Source of the DNA: Pelargonium nanum
Taxonomy: Eukaryota; Streptophyta; Magnoliopsida; Geraniales; Geraniaceae
Direction: 5' to 3'
DNA: 23,084 bases
Assembly (NCBI GenBank): GCA_036897485.1
Contig: JAYMTF010001495.1
Location: 1-23,084, forward strand
Position numbers and translations under genes: made by a program. Under the pieces are notes generated by a model, which did no database searches, was not told the origin of the DNA, and was given only the letters and a program-made list of their open reading frames with translations. Shown piece after piece: positions 11,048-20,955 of the stretch. Every line of letters starts with the position of its first letter. Position 1 is the stretch's first letter.

Positions 11048-12223
11048 CTACTCGGTATTGTTTGCCCTTTCCAGGAATTCAAGCGCATCAGTCCGGCAAT
11101 TCATGATCCTGCGAAACACTTCCCTCACTTGGCGCTCCAGTGGATCCAATCCGTTCTTGAAAGATTCACAAACCTGTCCCAGCTCCTGCACAACCTGTTT
11201 GACCTCTGTCTTCTGTTCTTCAGATAGCGGGAACTGAGCAGAATCAACTATGTCTGTAGTGACACGAGCACATTTCTCGATCTGATAAATCTCTTTCAAC
11301 AACCCATTAGAGTTACGCCGATCCCGTTTCTTAGATTCCTCAGTGATTCGATCATGAAGTGAGAGAAACGGGACAGCCCAGGACAAATGCCGCTGGATTG
11401 AAAAATGTATATTGAGACCCCGGTCCTGGCAAGGAATTGCAGCAACAAGAGCCCACAAAACAAACATGAGCACAGAACTCATGGTAAAAACAGTGACGGC
11501 AAGCCCATTTGTAGCAGCAATATCATTTGCTCGTGGTGGGACTAAGTTGCTTGCAATTGACTGGAGTTGCTTTGCAGCGGACCAAGAGCGTGAAACACTC
11601 CAAGAGAGGGATCGATAATGGCCGGGGGAACGAGTATGATCTTTGCTATGATTGTTCCCAAAAGACCGATTCCGATGAGAATTAGAAACAGACCCAGTAT
11701 CTTTTTCCTCAAGCATTGCAAGTGCCAGATCCATTAAAGCTTTCCTAGCTCGACGAAACTGACCTTCACCAATCACCCTCTGGTTAGAATCCAAGGCACA
11801 CAGGACAATCTCCAAATGCTTCTGCCACAAACGAATCTTCTCAATCCCATCTCGAGTAGCATTACAAATATCAAGCCCCTTCACACTCCTTTCAAAGAAT
11901 TCAGAAGTCAAACGATCCAAAGGCGGTTTTGAGAACTGCGCTTTATTGTTTAGCAGAATAACCCAAAACTCTTCCTGGCAGGAGACAAATATACCCAGAA
12001 GCTTCCTTAACCATTCAATTGAGAGCAATTCTTCAGCACTAACACTTGACAGGTCTTGAAACCGCTCCGCAACCTGTTTTTGAAACAATTCCAGCTCTAC
12101 TTCCTGGGCACTAGACTCGTGATTGGAATCCATAGAATGTACCTGATCACGCCTAAGGCTCCAAATTGAGCGACCAATTGAGGCAAAAGGTGAAGAAGAA
12201 CTCTGATTCTCCGTAGACGGCAT
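11048..12223 (-). CDS. ROH1-like protein (DUF793, BYPASS1-related), intronless, 391 aa
   Basis: This is a single uninterrupted reading frame. The protein opens [19 protein letters not shown] and continues [10 protein letters not shown], which matches the N-terminus of Arabidopsis ROH1. An ATG 13 codons upstream (12260-12262) is in frame, but the family start and the probable acceptor site nearby favour 12223. The rest is mainly helical: [17 protein letters not shown] (about 42-58), [10 protein letters not shown] (84-93) and [20 protein letters not shown] (154-173). A basic Ser/Arg/His-rich linker follows (about 180-225), then one hydrophobic segment (about 240-263, [10 protein letters not shown] to ALVAAIP) that could span or insert in a membrane, and a charged helical C-terminus with a conserved-looking [20 protein letters not shown]. 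From the literature, ROH1 binds exocyst subunit EXO70A1, and its overexpression disturbs seed-coat mucilage secretion. The same role here is inference. BPS1-type proteins are the nearest alternative family. Confidence 0.9.
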   Translation of the reverse strand: MPSTENQSSSSPFASIGRSIWSLRRDQVHSMDSNHESSAQEVELELFQKQVAERFQDLSSVSAEELLSIEWLRKLLGIFVSCQEEFWVILLNNKAQFSKPPLDRLTSEFFERSVKGLDICNATRDGIEKIRLWQKHLEIVLCALDSNQRVIGEGQFRRARKALMDLALAMLEEKDTGSVSNSHRNRSFGNNHSKDHTRSPGHYRSLSWSVSRSWSAAKQLQSIASNLVPPRANDIAATNGLAVTVFTMSSVLMFVLWALVAAIPCQDRGLNIHFSIQRHLSWAVPFLSLHDRITEESKKRDRRNSNGLLKEIYQIEKCARVTTDIVDSAQFPLSEEQKTEVKQVVQELGQVCESFKNGLDPLERQVREVFRRIMNCRTDALEFLERANNTE

Positions 12224-12252
12224 TGTCACAAGACTCAAAACACAACCTCTAA

Positions 12253-12713
12253 AGATGCTCAAAATAACCCGATCGCAGATTAATCAACAAACCCAACTAC
12301 CCCGCTCGAACAGATTGATCATCCCCAAATCCCAATTCCAGTATTTCCAAAACCAATCACAAACGCAAATCAGACCCCAAATTTCCAATTCCACCAACAA
12401 CAACCAAATCTCAAACCCTTCAAACAATAAACTCCAGTTTCATATTTGCACATCCATAACATTGATTCTCAGATCTCACCAAACCACAAAGCATCAATAA
12501 AAAAGATCCAAACTTTACAAATCCCAAATCACCAAATCGAAGAAATACCAATACCCATCAACAATTTATTAACATTCAGCAAATCAGACAACCCAACCCT
12601 AAGAATCTATCAGAACCCAGATCCATAGATCCCCAAATATCCAGATAAAATCAGAACCCAGCACTCAAAATTAGGACAAAAATACATAGAAATCGACCAT
12701 AAAAACAAGAGTA
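12253..12713 (-). other. Probable 5' UTR intron of the ROH1-like gene
   Basis: On the minus strand, GAATACAG/GTACTCTTG (donor GT at 12713-12712) resembles a plant donor. A T-rich stretch runs to a candidate acceptor ATCTTTAG near 12253, some 30 nt before the ATG. The intervening sequence is T-rich on the transcribed strand (A-rich on the plus strand), as plant introns are, and has no coding signal. The exact acceptor is uncertain. Confidence 0.45.
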
Positions 12714-12910
12714 CCTGTATTCCAAAAAGCTACAGTTGCATCAACTATTCAATTGGAACACGAAACCCAGAAACGAAGAAAATGGTAGGTAGAGAGAGAA
12801 GCAGGTGGGTAGAGAGAGAAAGGAAGTGTTAGGTGCAAGAAAGAGAGACCATTGTTGTAGCAAAAATGGTGGTGGTGAAGGACGATGTAGATCTTGAAAC
12901 CCTAGCGAAG
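12714..12910 (-). promoter_or_regulatory. Probable 5' leader exon of the ROH1-like gene
   Basis: The minus strand here is rich in CTCTCTCTAC motifs, as plant core promoters and leaders often are, and precedes the proposed leader intron. An AGGGTTTC telo-box-like motif lies near 12897-12905. No well-placed TATA box was found, so the start site cannot be fixed. Confidence 0.35.
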
Positions 12911-12979
12911 GACCTGAAGCCTCTCGCCTTGGTAGACCCACCCTCAAAATTCAAGAATGTATTTTCGGAAAATAATTAA
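12866..12979 (+). other. Unassigned 37-codon ORF resembling a first exon
   Basis: The plus strand has an ATG in good context (AAAAATGG) followed by MVVVKDDVDLETLAKDLKPL and then ALVDPPSKFKNVFSENN and a stop. The composition (acidic and Lys/Leu-rich, no low complexity) looks coding. A GT sits inside codon 32 (12959), so 12866-12958 could be a first exon. I recognise no family, and the next 2 kb shows no matching second exon. It overlaps, in antisense, the presumed leader of the ROH1-like gene. A chance ORF of this size is entirely possible. Confidence 0.2.
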
Positions 12980-13075
12980 AAATAAAATTCCTAAAATATA
13001 TATTGATGGTATTTTTAGATACATATTTAACCTTTAGTAATTTAGTGGAATAACAAAAAAAAATTAACAAGAAAT

Positions 13076-13207
13076 TTCAAGACATAACTTTGGGTTTTTA
13101 AAAGATACAAAAAAAGGTGGGGATACAACCCAAGGACTTACCCGAAGATCACTCATCTTAGTACTACTTTTGTCCAAACACGCTTAACTGCGGAGTTCAA
13201 GACATAA
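13076..13207. repeat. 12-bp direct repeats flanking the 5S-derived segment
   Basis: TTCAAGACATAA occurs at 13076-13087 and again at 13196-13207, exactly 120 bp apart, enclosing the 5S-derived segment. The TTC of the second copy is shared with 5S sequence. It looks like a target-site duplication. Confidence 0.6.
13119..13197 (-). repeat. Decayed 5S rRNA-derived segment (Cassandra-like or 5S retro-copy)
   Basis: On the minus strand the segment carries CTCCGCAGTTAAGCGTG and then AGTAGTACTA, both exact matches to plant 5S rRNA, at the right spacing. It continues to the 5S 3' end (AAGTCCT...GTTG..CCC) and a T7 run. Most of the differences from 5S are G-to-A or C-to-T changes. The first about 45 nt of 5S are missing. 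Cassandra-type TRIM LTRs carry such 5S sequence; a truncated retro-copy is the alternative. It is not a functional 5S gene. Confidence 0.75.
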
Positions 13208-13519
13208 TTTTCGGCATCAGAAATAAACTATAGAAAGAACAAAATTACTAATATGGTTTAAAAAATAATATATTCGAAGTAAACGTACACTCACGGTATA
13301 TAGTGGAAGTGAAAATGATAACAAGATGCCTGCAAATAAATCACACGAAAAGAGATAATAGTGATAACGAACGTAACATAAGAATAAAATTAATCAGTTC
13401 GTATATGTTAAATTTGTACCGATACAATATTAATAATGCGCCAAAGTAATAACTAAATGGTCGCAGATAAAAATAACCATTGAGTTTTTCAAAGAAAAAA
13501 TTTGATGAAAGTAAATATC

Positions 13520-13665
13520 AAATAAGATTTTCAATATTATTAGAGAGAGAATAATACATAACAAAGGTAAAAAGTTAGGTTTTAAAACTAAGGCATAAAT
13601 AAGATTTTCAATATTATTAGAGAGCATAATAAGTAAGAAGTTAGGTTTTATAACTAAGACATTGT
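13520..13665. repeat. 77-bp imperfect tandem duplication
   Basis: The 26-bp string starting AAATAAGATTTTCAATATT occurs at 13520 and 13597. Both copies continue to AAGTTAGGTTTTA-AACTAAG-CAT with a small deletion in the second. Confidence 0.85.
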
Positions 13666-15161
13666 TTTCTATGAATGATAAATTTTATTTCTAAAACTTA
13701 TTCAAATAAATAGGAACTGCATTAACAGAATATTGTTGATATTAATTTGTCACGCAAAAAAAAAATTCATGAACAAAATGTTAAAAACATGCGATTTTAT
13801 TTGCATGAATAACATTTACAATTCATGTCAAATTTTGTTGCTTTCGACATATAAGCAATGAGGCATGTTGTAAGATTTAATTCATTTAGAATAGAGATTA
13901 TCCAAAAGCTTTCCTATTATTGTGGGATATTGGAGAAAACCAACTTAAAAATTATTTCCTCCGTTGTTGAAACATTCTGCTTGAAAATTTTAATATTTAT
14001 TGTTACCTTTATTTAATATTGGAGAAATCATTTCTAGTCAGCAAGTGAATTAAGTTGTGGAGTTGGAAATGAAATAGAGATGCACGATTTTAGTTGAATT
14101 TAAGAAAAAAATATTTTTTTACTTGCTCAATTTAATATTACTTATTTCATGTACATGTATACAAAGTTAAAAAACATATATCATGTTTAAATAGTGTTTG
14201 AGTTACACAAAAATGACTTATAAGAAGCTTATAAATGATTTTTTTGTGCTTCGGTTCTATTATTCGTTCAATGTTATAATATTTAGTTTTCAAGTCGTTC
14301 TCAGCAATAGAATTATATATATGTACCTCTTTGACAAGTGCTAAATTAGCACACTAGGGCTTGGGCGTGTTTTCTTGTCTATATGTTAAAAGTAGTTTTA
14401 ATTTATTTATGTTCTAGCTAAAAGCGTCTCATGAAATGAAGAGTTTCAAGATTAGATACCCAAACGAAGGAGCTGAAAAATGGAGTCTTTGGTTCAAAGT
14501 TTCTAGAGGTTGCACAAAGAGATCATATTGTTGGCAGAAAATTCTTGTGACCAAATAGCATGTTGGGGGTCCATATAGGAGTATGAGGCTCTCCTTGAGA
14601 CTAATATATTTAATTCAAATTACAAATATAATAAAAATATCACATTTCAACCATGCATAATTAGCATTTGTTACTGAAATAAAGGTTAAAAAAATTTAAT
14701 GAGTGTACTAACAAGAACAGTAATTCAAAGTACTTATAAGGAATATATAGCACAATATAAAAGAATTCAACCTAATTATATTTTATATGAAAAATGATTT
14801 TTTCATGTAGAGTAGTGGGTGGGTGTTTTTTTTTAATATGTGAGTAAAAGTTTGTATCAAGTGTGTAAGAAGTTTGTACTCCATTGTGAATATGAATACA
14901 GATTCAGTAATTCATCTTCTTCTCAAAAAGACAAGCAATACCAGTACATGAAACATACAACAATAATGCAGAAATGAATGAATGTACTGCTCTCCCTATA
15001 TTATTCTCTACAAATATGAAACAATTCAAATTCCACTTCTTTTATGCCAGAGACTATGTGAACAACATCACCTACCTACCTACAAAAATGACCACCACAA
15101 CATACAGAATACAATACAGTTTAAGGATAAGGAGCAGAGCAGGCATACAGAACTCGGGATT

Positions 15162-18100
15162 TTACGCTGGTATTTGGACTACACCATTAGGTCTGAAACT
15201 TGGACCTTGGCCGAGGCCCCTTCCTCTTCCACGTCCACGACCTGGGATATTCATACAGAATTTGTCAAGGACTTGTACAATATAGATTAAGCCCAATTTG
15301 TTTGTCAGAATAGTGTTTTAGCTTCTACTTATCAACCTAGCTTCCTGATATACAATAAATGTTCCCTAACAATAGTATATGATATTCTCCGAACAGTCCT
15401 AGAACTAGTTTATCTGAACTGATACTCGTGATATATTGTATACGTGTTTAAGTAGAGGTGTAGAATTCCTAATTAATTTGTATTCAACCCTTTTTCCCAC
15501 CACCTAATCTTTGAATGTGAAGCATTGGTTGATCTTTGATTAATTATTATATGGTTCACTTTCTGAGTATTGTATGTCCACAAAATGTCTGTTAAAACTT
15601 AAAACAATGTTCATTTGAAGTGCTAAAAATTAGAAAGCTATGAGCCTACGATTCATTAAATTTTAAAAACGTACCACGAGGTGCTCCTGATCCACCATAA
15701 CCATTATCAGCTACTGAATATTGCTGCATATTCTCACCATTGTACCCTCTTCCTCGCCCACGAAAAGTGCGCCCTCTTCCACGTCCTCTACCTCTGCCTC
15801 TATGTCCATGCCCACCATCCAAGCCTCCATTCTCATACTCTGCCGTGCCATTGCCATTCCCTGCATGTGCAAAATTTAACTATGTTGTTTAGGTGCAAAG
15901 TCATAATATGCTATGTTCAATCGCAAGTGGAATATACGTGATACAACAGAAAAACTTCATTAGCCATCTTGCATACAAAGCTGAAGTTAAGGACAAGAAA
16001 GTAACCAAAACATCTTTATAGTGCAGAAATATAGTATTATCAATGCAAAACCAAAACCCACTTAATCAGCCACCATGATATAGTAAACATATTAGCTACA
16101 ACCTGCAGCTTTTACAAAAATAAAAGCAGACATGCATTCAAGATCTTGTGAATCTTCATAAGATTATGGAATACAATCTTGCTTTAAGCATACTCTTCAT
16201 CACACCATTACTATCAAGTAGAGATGGTGCAATAAGAATGGTACTTCAGCACGTTTATCTTCACTATCTCCCAACATTTTCTTGTTACTATATAACTAGA
16301 GATAGGTATAAAATGGATGTTAAAAAGATTCTACCATGACCTACATTCTCACAATAAAAAACAAAAGCTTTAATCGTAGAAGCTTATCTTTCAGTCAGGA
16401 TATAAATTTATGCTGTTCGCAACCTAAAAACATCAACAATCACTTCGAAAACCAAATTTTGTGGGAACATGGACCTTTTTTTTAAACAATCTGGACAATT
16501 TATAGTCATAACGCAACATAGGAGGGCCATTTCCTCAATGTCAACAAAGAAATATTACATCTTAGGTTGACACACCAAAATTCATCTCCCTGTTTCGGCT
16601 CAGAAACTACATATATTTGGTCAAATAAAACAAAATCATTCAGTACCAGTACACCTAATTAATTCTCTCTGATCATTGTTTTAATTTCACATAAACTGGG
16701 GGCAGTTGCAAGACATGTCACTAATTAGCATTTAAGTCCAACAAGGGTAATAAGAACAACGAAAATCATTTTGGTCAAAGTCGCCTTGCAAAACCTTATA
16801 ATAATTAGCATACTTGATTATCAACTTTTTATATTGATTATGGCTCAATGAAAATTATATGATTCTTTTGTGTTAAGATTGTAAATATTCAAGTACTATT
16901 CTCAAGCCATTCTTACCCATGCCTCTGTGCCTTCCTCGGACATCTTTCCCATTGGTTTGAATGCTATGCGAGCCATCTAGGATAAATAAAAAAAATCAGA
17001 GGAATATTATCTCATCTGAAACAGTGAAAGACAAAAGTGCAGAAGTATCAATGGAAACAACTGGCTCACCTCCTTCATCATCAAACTCAGCCAATGGTTT
17101 CACTTGGTCAGCTGGAATTGGTAGCTGGTACCTACCATTATGCAATAAGATAAAGTACAATAAAAAGCAGTACAGATAGCAGTTACTTGTCAAGAACAAC
17201 AAAGTCACGCAATTGTAAGGTTAATAATGCAGGTGCCCAACACTCCACCTAATTATTGTTTGAGAAAAGTTATAACTTGCTCAAGCCTGCAGGATAATCC
17301 CAAAAGTACATCCTAAACAGCCATTGATTCCCTCAAGCTGCAACTTTTGTAATATATCCCAATTCAACAATAATTAGCCTTATCACATCTGACTTCTAGG
17401 AAACCAGACAAAACTGTGATCCAGGCATGAGAATGCCAATATGCAAGCAAACTTGAATATATTATCCATCTTTCAAATGCATCAGTAAGAGAAATGCAAC
17501 ATGGGAGCTTCAAAGATAGAATCTATTGACTATTTACCCTGAAGATGATGAATCCAGCTCCTTCTTAGACAAGGTAATCGTGATAACAGAAACTTGGCGG
17601 GTGGTTTCTATGCTGCGCAGAAGAAAATGAAATATATATGACTACGACATGTTTAAATAGAATAAATAACACGCACTTATAAACATTCAAATAAATTCTT
17701 GTTCTTACGGGAGAAGACCATCCTCTAGTGGCTCCCAAGTGTCCTTTACATCAATAGACCCAGTTGATGTGTTCTGATGCAGACCAACAATCCTCCTCTG
17801 AAAGATATAATTGACTTCATCAAATGCTCAATAAAGCGCATAAAACAATGGTCACTCATTTTAAACACTAACAAAAAGAAAAATAAAACACAAATGCTCT
17901 ACAATATGGGGTCTATGAAAAATTTAATCACATAGCCCCAAAATATTTCTTCTAAACTTAGGTGTCAGTGACACGTACAACAACAATCAAGTCATTTCGC
18001 AAACAATGCTGCCTCAGCAACAGGAATCCTTTATAGAATAAGTCCTTCCCATCCTATATTAGTAATCTCCTCCTTACACGGTCCTATCTAATGTTATCAC

Positions 18101-19076
18101 TCAATTGAGTCAAGTGTTATCATATCTTTTCTCAACTTCTTTTCATGTTAACCTATAGACACACCCTACCCCTTTTAGCTTTACATAAGGTTATGTTCGG
18201 GAACTTGTATTTGATTTGAAGTTTGGGATTTGAAATGTTATTTTTCAAATCCAAATATAATGTTTAGAAGACCACAGAATTTCAACTGTCATTTGAAATC
18301 CATATTGTTTGCAAGTTTTTAGTCATACTGGATTTGAATCAAATCGTATCCAAACATTGGATTTGGCACAAATAGAGACTTTCAAATGAAATTCAAGAAA
18401 TACAAACAGAGCACAAAGGTATTCTCTCATATTTCCTTATAGAGTCACTAAACTACCTATGTTGCTCATGTCCAAAAGCACTTAAAGTAGCATTTTGATT
18501 AAAATTATAGAATGGGAATGGAAATGAGATTCTCATTCAAGAGCCATAATAATCCAAACATGATCAACAAGAATTTCATTCCTATTCCTGAACAAAAATT
18601 CTAATCCAAAAGCTACCTAAATGTTTTCCCCTCATTCTATCTTCAATCAAGCAACCCAACTTTTGCTTGATATATGAAACTTTTCCTGGTAGAATCACAA
18701 TGTAAAACTTCTAAAATACAGTGCAGAAACTAGTTATTGTTCTACTTTAAAAAATAAAAATAAATAACAACCTTGATAATCTCAGCAATCATCACAGTTT
18801 TGTTGATAGCTCTACCCATGGCTTTGAGGACAATCTCATCAGAACCTTTCTCCTGCAAATCAAAAGCAAAAACACACAGACAAAGAGGTAAGCAAACAAA
18901 ACAGAGCATTTCTTTGCACAAATTCAATAGAGACCGAAAAAGATGAGAAGAACCTGGAACAGAGTAGTGGCATAAGATATGTAGTTCCTCATTCTTCCCT
19001 GGGAAGTAATTCTTAGCTCGTTTTCGCTAATCGGTGTCTCCGACTTCGGCTTCTCTACTCTCTGGTACCTCTCCAT
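15162..19076 (-). CDS. Alba-domain RNA-binding protein with RGG/RG tail (ALBA4/5/6 type), 8 exons, 251 aa
   Basis: Exons in transcript order: 19076-18954, 18852-18772, 17797-17709, 17612-17538, 17131-17070, 16976-16917, 15860-15675, 15241-15162. They sum to 756 nt in one frame, ending in TAA, with GT-AG junctions throughout. The N-terminus MERYQRVEKPK and the run ENELRITSQGRMRNYISYA then EKGSDEIVLKAMGRAINKTV are the conserved core of the large plant Alba proteins; the Alba fold covers about residues 18-120. TRQVSVITITLSKKELDSSSSGYQ follows in exons 4-5. The tail has RG tracts at 184-194, 197-202 and 226-234, typical RNA-binding and arginine-methylation sites. In Arabidopsis, ALBA4/5/6 bind mRNA, enter stress granules or P-bodies and protect heat-shock-factor transcripts; transfer of that role is inference. 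The protein is shorter than the Arabidopsis long Alba proteins because the RGG tail is shorter. Confidence 0.93.
15242..15674 (-). other. Intron 7 of the Alba-domain gene, nothing recognised
   Basis: GT-AG intron with AT-rich interior; no element or coding signal was seen. Confidence 0.75.
15861..16916 (-). other. Intron 6 of the Alba-domain gene, nothing recognised
   Basis: About 1.06 kb, bounded by CATGG/GTAAG and ATGCAG/GGAAT. It is AT-rich with no recognisable element. Confidence 0.75.
17132..17537 (-). other. Intron 4 of the Alba-domain gene, nothing recognised
   Basis: GT-AG intron between TCAGG/GTAAAT and ATGGTAG/GTACC; no element was seen. Confidence 0.75.
18185..18415. mobile_element. 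Possible degenerate MITE in intron 2 of the Alba-domain gene
   Basis: The stretch begins GGTTATGTTCGGGAAC, a phrase common at plant DNA-transposon ends, and has many ATTTGAAATCC / GGATTTGAAT inverted pieces inside. The right end does not pair convincingly, so limits are approximate. Confidence 0.3.
18474..18627. mobile_element. MITE in intron 2 of the Alba-domain gene
   Basis: The left end (18474-18500, AAAAGCACTTAAAGTAGC...) pairs as an inverted repeat with the right end (18603-18627, AATCC then AAAAGCTACCTAAATG), allowing small gaps. The interior is rich in GGAATGGAAATGAGATTC-type sequence with partial self-complementarity. The element is about 154 bp and noncoding. Superfamily is unclear. 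Confidence 0.55.
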
Positions 19077-19215
19077 CTCTGTCACAAATTGGCACAGAAC
19101 AATGTCAAAAAAAACACAGCAATGCACTGTGTTTGGCTGCCGAGAAAGTGAAGGAAAATAAAATGTAATGAAAATTGATGAATTTGTAGAAGTAGCGTGG
19201 ATTGGATGATACCGT
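19077..19215 (-). other. Possible 5' UTR intron of the Alba-domain gene
   Basis: Minus-strand ACG/GTATCATCC (donor GT at 19214-19213) and a T-rich tract ending TTTGTGACAG just before AG-ATG could define a small leader intron whose acceptor lies 2 nt upstream of the start codon. No coding consequence follows. The signals fit the consensus, but only transcript reads would decide. Confidence 0.35.
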
Positions 19216-19293
19216 TGATGCTTTCTGCTGTGTCTATCTGGGAAGTGTTTTCGGTTACACTGTGAAAGTCTGGAGTGGCGCCATTCTTCTTGG

Positions 19294-19301
19294 TATTTAT
19301 A
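19294..19301 (-). promoter_or_regulatory. TATA box of the Alba-domain gene
   Basis: On the minus strand the sequence reads CCCCAATATAAATACC, so a canonical TATAAATA lies about 220 nt upstream of the Alba ATG, with a CCAAT-like element touching it. Transcription would start near 19262-19272. Position and motif are seen directly; the start site is inferred. Confidence 0.6.
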
Positions 19302-19743
19302 TTGGGGAAGATGGGGCATTGGCGGGTTAGGGTTTATGGTTTATATGTTTTATTTTCTTTTTTCTTTTTGTCTTGAAAATAAATCTATATCTTTTATCCC
19401 TACGGATGAATTCACTGTAATATTGTATCGAAATCAAAATATAATGTAGCGGGTTTACAATTCGAGTTTGGAATGAAATAAGTAATTTATGTAAGGACTA
19501 AATTGGAACAATTTTGGACTAAGTTAAAACAAAAAATAAATTGTAGAACAAAATGAATATTAAGATAGTTATTTTAGAACAATGTTAATATTAGGAAGAC
19601 TAAATTCGAACAAAATGGACAGTGAATACACCATTGTGAAACATTATCCATCCTTTTATTTAATAAATATTCAAAAAAGTTATGTATATAAATATACACA
19701 TAACACATCATTAGGTTTCTACCAAAAATCCATGGCATCAAAT

Positions 19744-19950
19744 TAGAGGTGTCAAAATTTTGGGTTGGGCCAGGGTTGTATGGTTGGGTGGGTCGGTTTG
19801 CGGTTTAGACATAAAATGTATTGTTTTTCGTAGGTATACCCAATCCGACACTAATCCGATTTGAAATTTTATAACTTACCTATCTCGAACCTGACTCATT
19901 TTTCGGGTTGATAAATTCATAACCAAGTCGGGTCTACTTTGCCAGCTCTA
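19744..19950. mobile_element. hAT MITE with target-site duplication
   Basis: The ends are TAGAGGTGTCAAA (19744-19756) and TTTGCCAGCTCTA (19938-19950), inverted repeats matching at 11 of 13 positions with hAT-type termini. Flanks CATCAAAT (19736-19743) and CATCAAGA (19951-19958) match at six of eight positions, as expected of an aged 8-bp hAT duplication. The interior has GGGTTGGG-type repeats and no ORF. Confidence 0.75.
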
Positions 19951-20290
19951 CATCAAGAAGTCTACACAATGTTTGTTTGTTTTGGTTGGTTGGATTATGG
20001 GCCACCCAAATATTTTCCTTCTTTTTCTATTGTATAATGGGCTAGTCCTACAGTGGATAAATAACCATGAATTAAAGAAAGGTCCAAACATTTTCACCTA
20101 GCCCAAGCCCAAAATAAAGCTTCATTATTTATCAAAAATAGGACAAATCGGTCGAACCCGCAACGGGTTTTCACCGGCTTGGATTAATTTGAAGCGGTAG
20201 ACCGGTCTAGACTGATCCGAACTTTGAAATATTGGTCTTTTAGTTGGAGTCAGTACTTTTGTTTTACCTGAATTTCCTCTAACGAATTCT

Positions 20291-20455
20291 TCAACTCACC
20301 CGACCAGGATATCCGGCCCCACCACAACAACTTCCATCCTTGTTCCGGATAACGCTCCCCACCCCATCTTTACCGGATGACACAAAGCTTTTTCCGTCCG
20401 TGTTAGCATTCAGCCAGCAACGGGGAAGGCGACTACGCCTCCACGCCCGGTTGAT
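20291..20455 (-). pseudogene. RNase H (RVT_3-type) fragment of a LINE-like retroelement
   Basis: The 54-codon minus-strand frame contains WLNANTDGKS...GVGSVIRNKDGS..GGAG, which follows the pattern of plant RVT_3 RNase H domains: a W-x-x-x-NTDG start with the first catalytic Asp, then GxGxVIRxxxG. The patch is notably more GC-rich than the AT-rich sequence around it. It ends at an early stop, and the rest of the domain and the reverse transcriptase are absent, so it is dead debris. A captured host RVT_3 gene piece is an alternative. Confidence 0.55.
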
Positions 20456-20894
20456 CTAACTTTTAGTTTAGGCTAAGTAAAATGATTACCTTTCCATAAA
20501 AAATCTACTTAATTTCGATTTGAATTTGTGAGAATTGATAGACCAGGTGGATCCAAACTTTTAGTAAACAATTATAATAGCTCTTGACGTAACTTTCTGG
20601 CTCTATATGTATATTAGAAGGTTGTTTTATCAGTTAAGAGCTTGTCAGTTATTTGACTATTAAACCATTAGTAATGAAGTAGTTTTATTAATGGTTTTAA
20701 TTTGTTTAATTAAGACAATAACGATCTTAAAGTCAAATATGCACGAGTTAATTGATGTCTCAATCTGAAATATGAATTTTTATTTGAATGGTTGATGTCT
20801 CAGCTTAATTTTTATAAATTCCAACGTCAGTTTTGTGTCATTTTTGTGTTGTGTGTATAATCTAATATATATATATTTTCAAAAAATACTAAAG

Positions 20895-20923
20895 ACCCGA
20901 GCAAAGCTGGGTGATAAAACTAG
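20895..20923 (+). mobile_element. Helitron 3' terminus (hairpin plus CTAG)
   Basis: ACCCGAGC-AAA-GCTGGGT (20895-20912) forms a short stem with one bulge, followed eight bases on by CTAG (20920-20923) and then T, the standard plant Helitron 3' end inserted before a T. A candidate 5' end is TCTATATGTATATTAGAAGG at 20602, which would give a 322-bp nonautonomous element, but the base before it is C, not the expected A. The 5' limit is therefore uncertain. Confidence 0.6.
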
Positions 20924-20955
20924 TATATATATAATTCCCAAGCACCAACCTAATT

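Larger units (their letters stand above)
12980..15161. other. AT-rich spacer between the ROH1-like and Alba genes
   Basis: No gene was recognised. It holds the 5S-derived segment and the 77-bp duplication listed separately. The part at 14340-14620 is less AT-rich and may be old transposon sequence, but I could not place it in a family. The 3' UTR of the Alba gene must lie in the last few hundred bases. Confidence 0.65.

Noticed and set aside
11001..11618. Plus-strand frames opposite the ROH1-like gene
   Set aside because: Antisense shadows of the 391-residue ORF, with no independent protein similarity.
12255..12628. Plus-strand Asn/Gln/Pro-rich frames
   Set aside because: They are antisense to the A-rich complement of the ROH1 5' UTR intron. 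The Asn/Gln/Ser/Pro bias comes from low-complexity CAA/CCAAAT-rich DNA.
13119..13197. A functional 5S rRNA gene
   Set aside because: The first about 45 nt are missing and many substitutions break the internal promoter and stems.
14974..15290. Two overlapping plus-strand frames of about 100 codons
   Set aside because: The proline/arginine-rich tail of one is the antisense of the RGRGRG tract in Alba exon 8; the rest is 3' UTR.
15681..15941. His/Leu/Cys-rich plus-strand frame
   Set aside because: Antisense shadow of Alba exon 7 (RG tract).
18924..19319. 131-codon minus-strand frame read as one protein
   Set aside because: Only the last 41 codons before the donor (from MERYQRVEK) match the Alba family. 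The part upstream is leader sequence in frame by chance, downstream of the TATA box, and the last few codons are intron.
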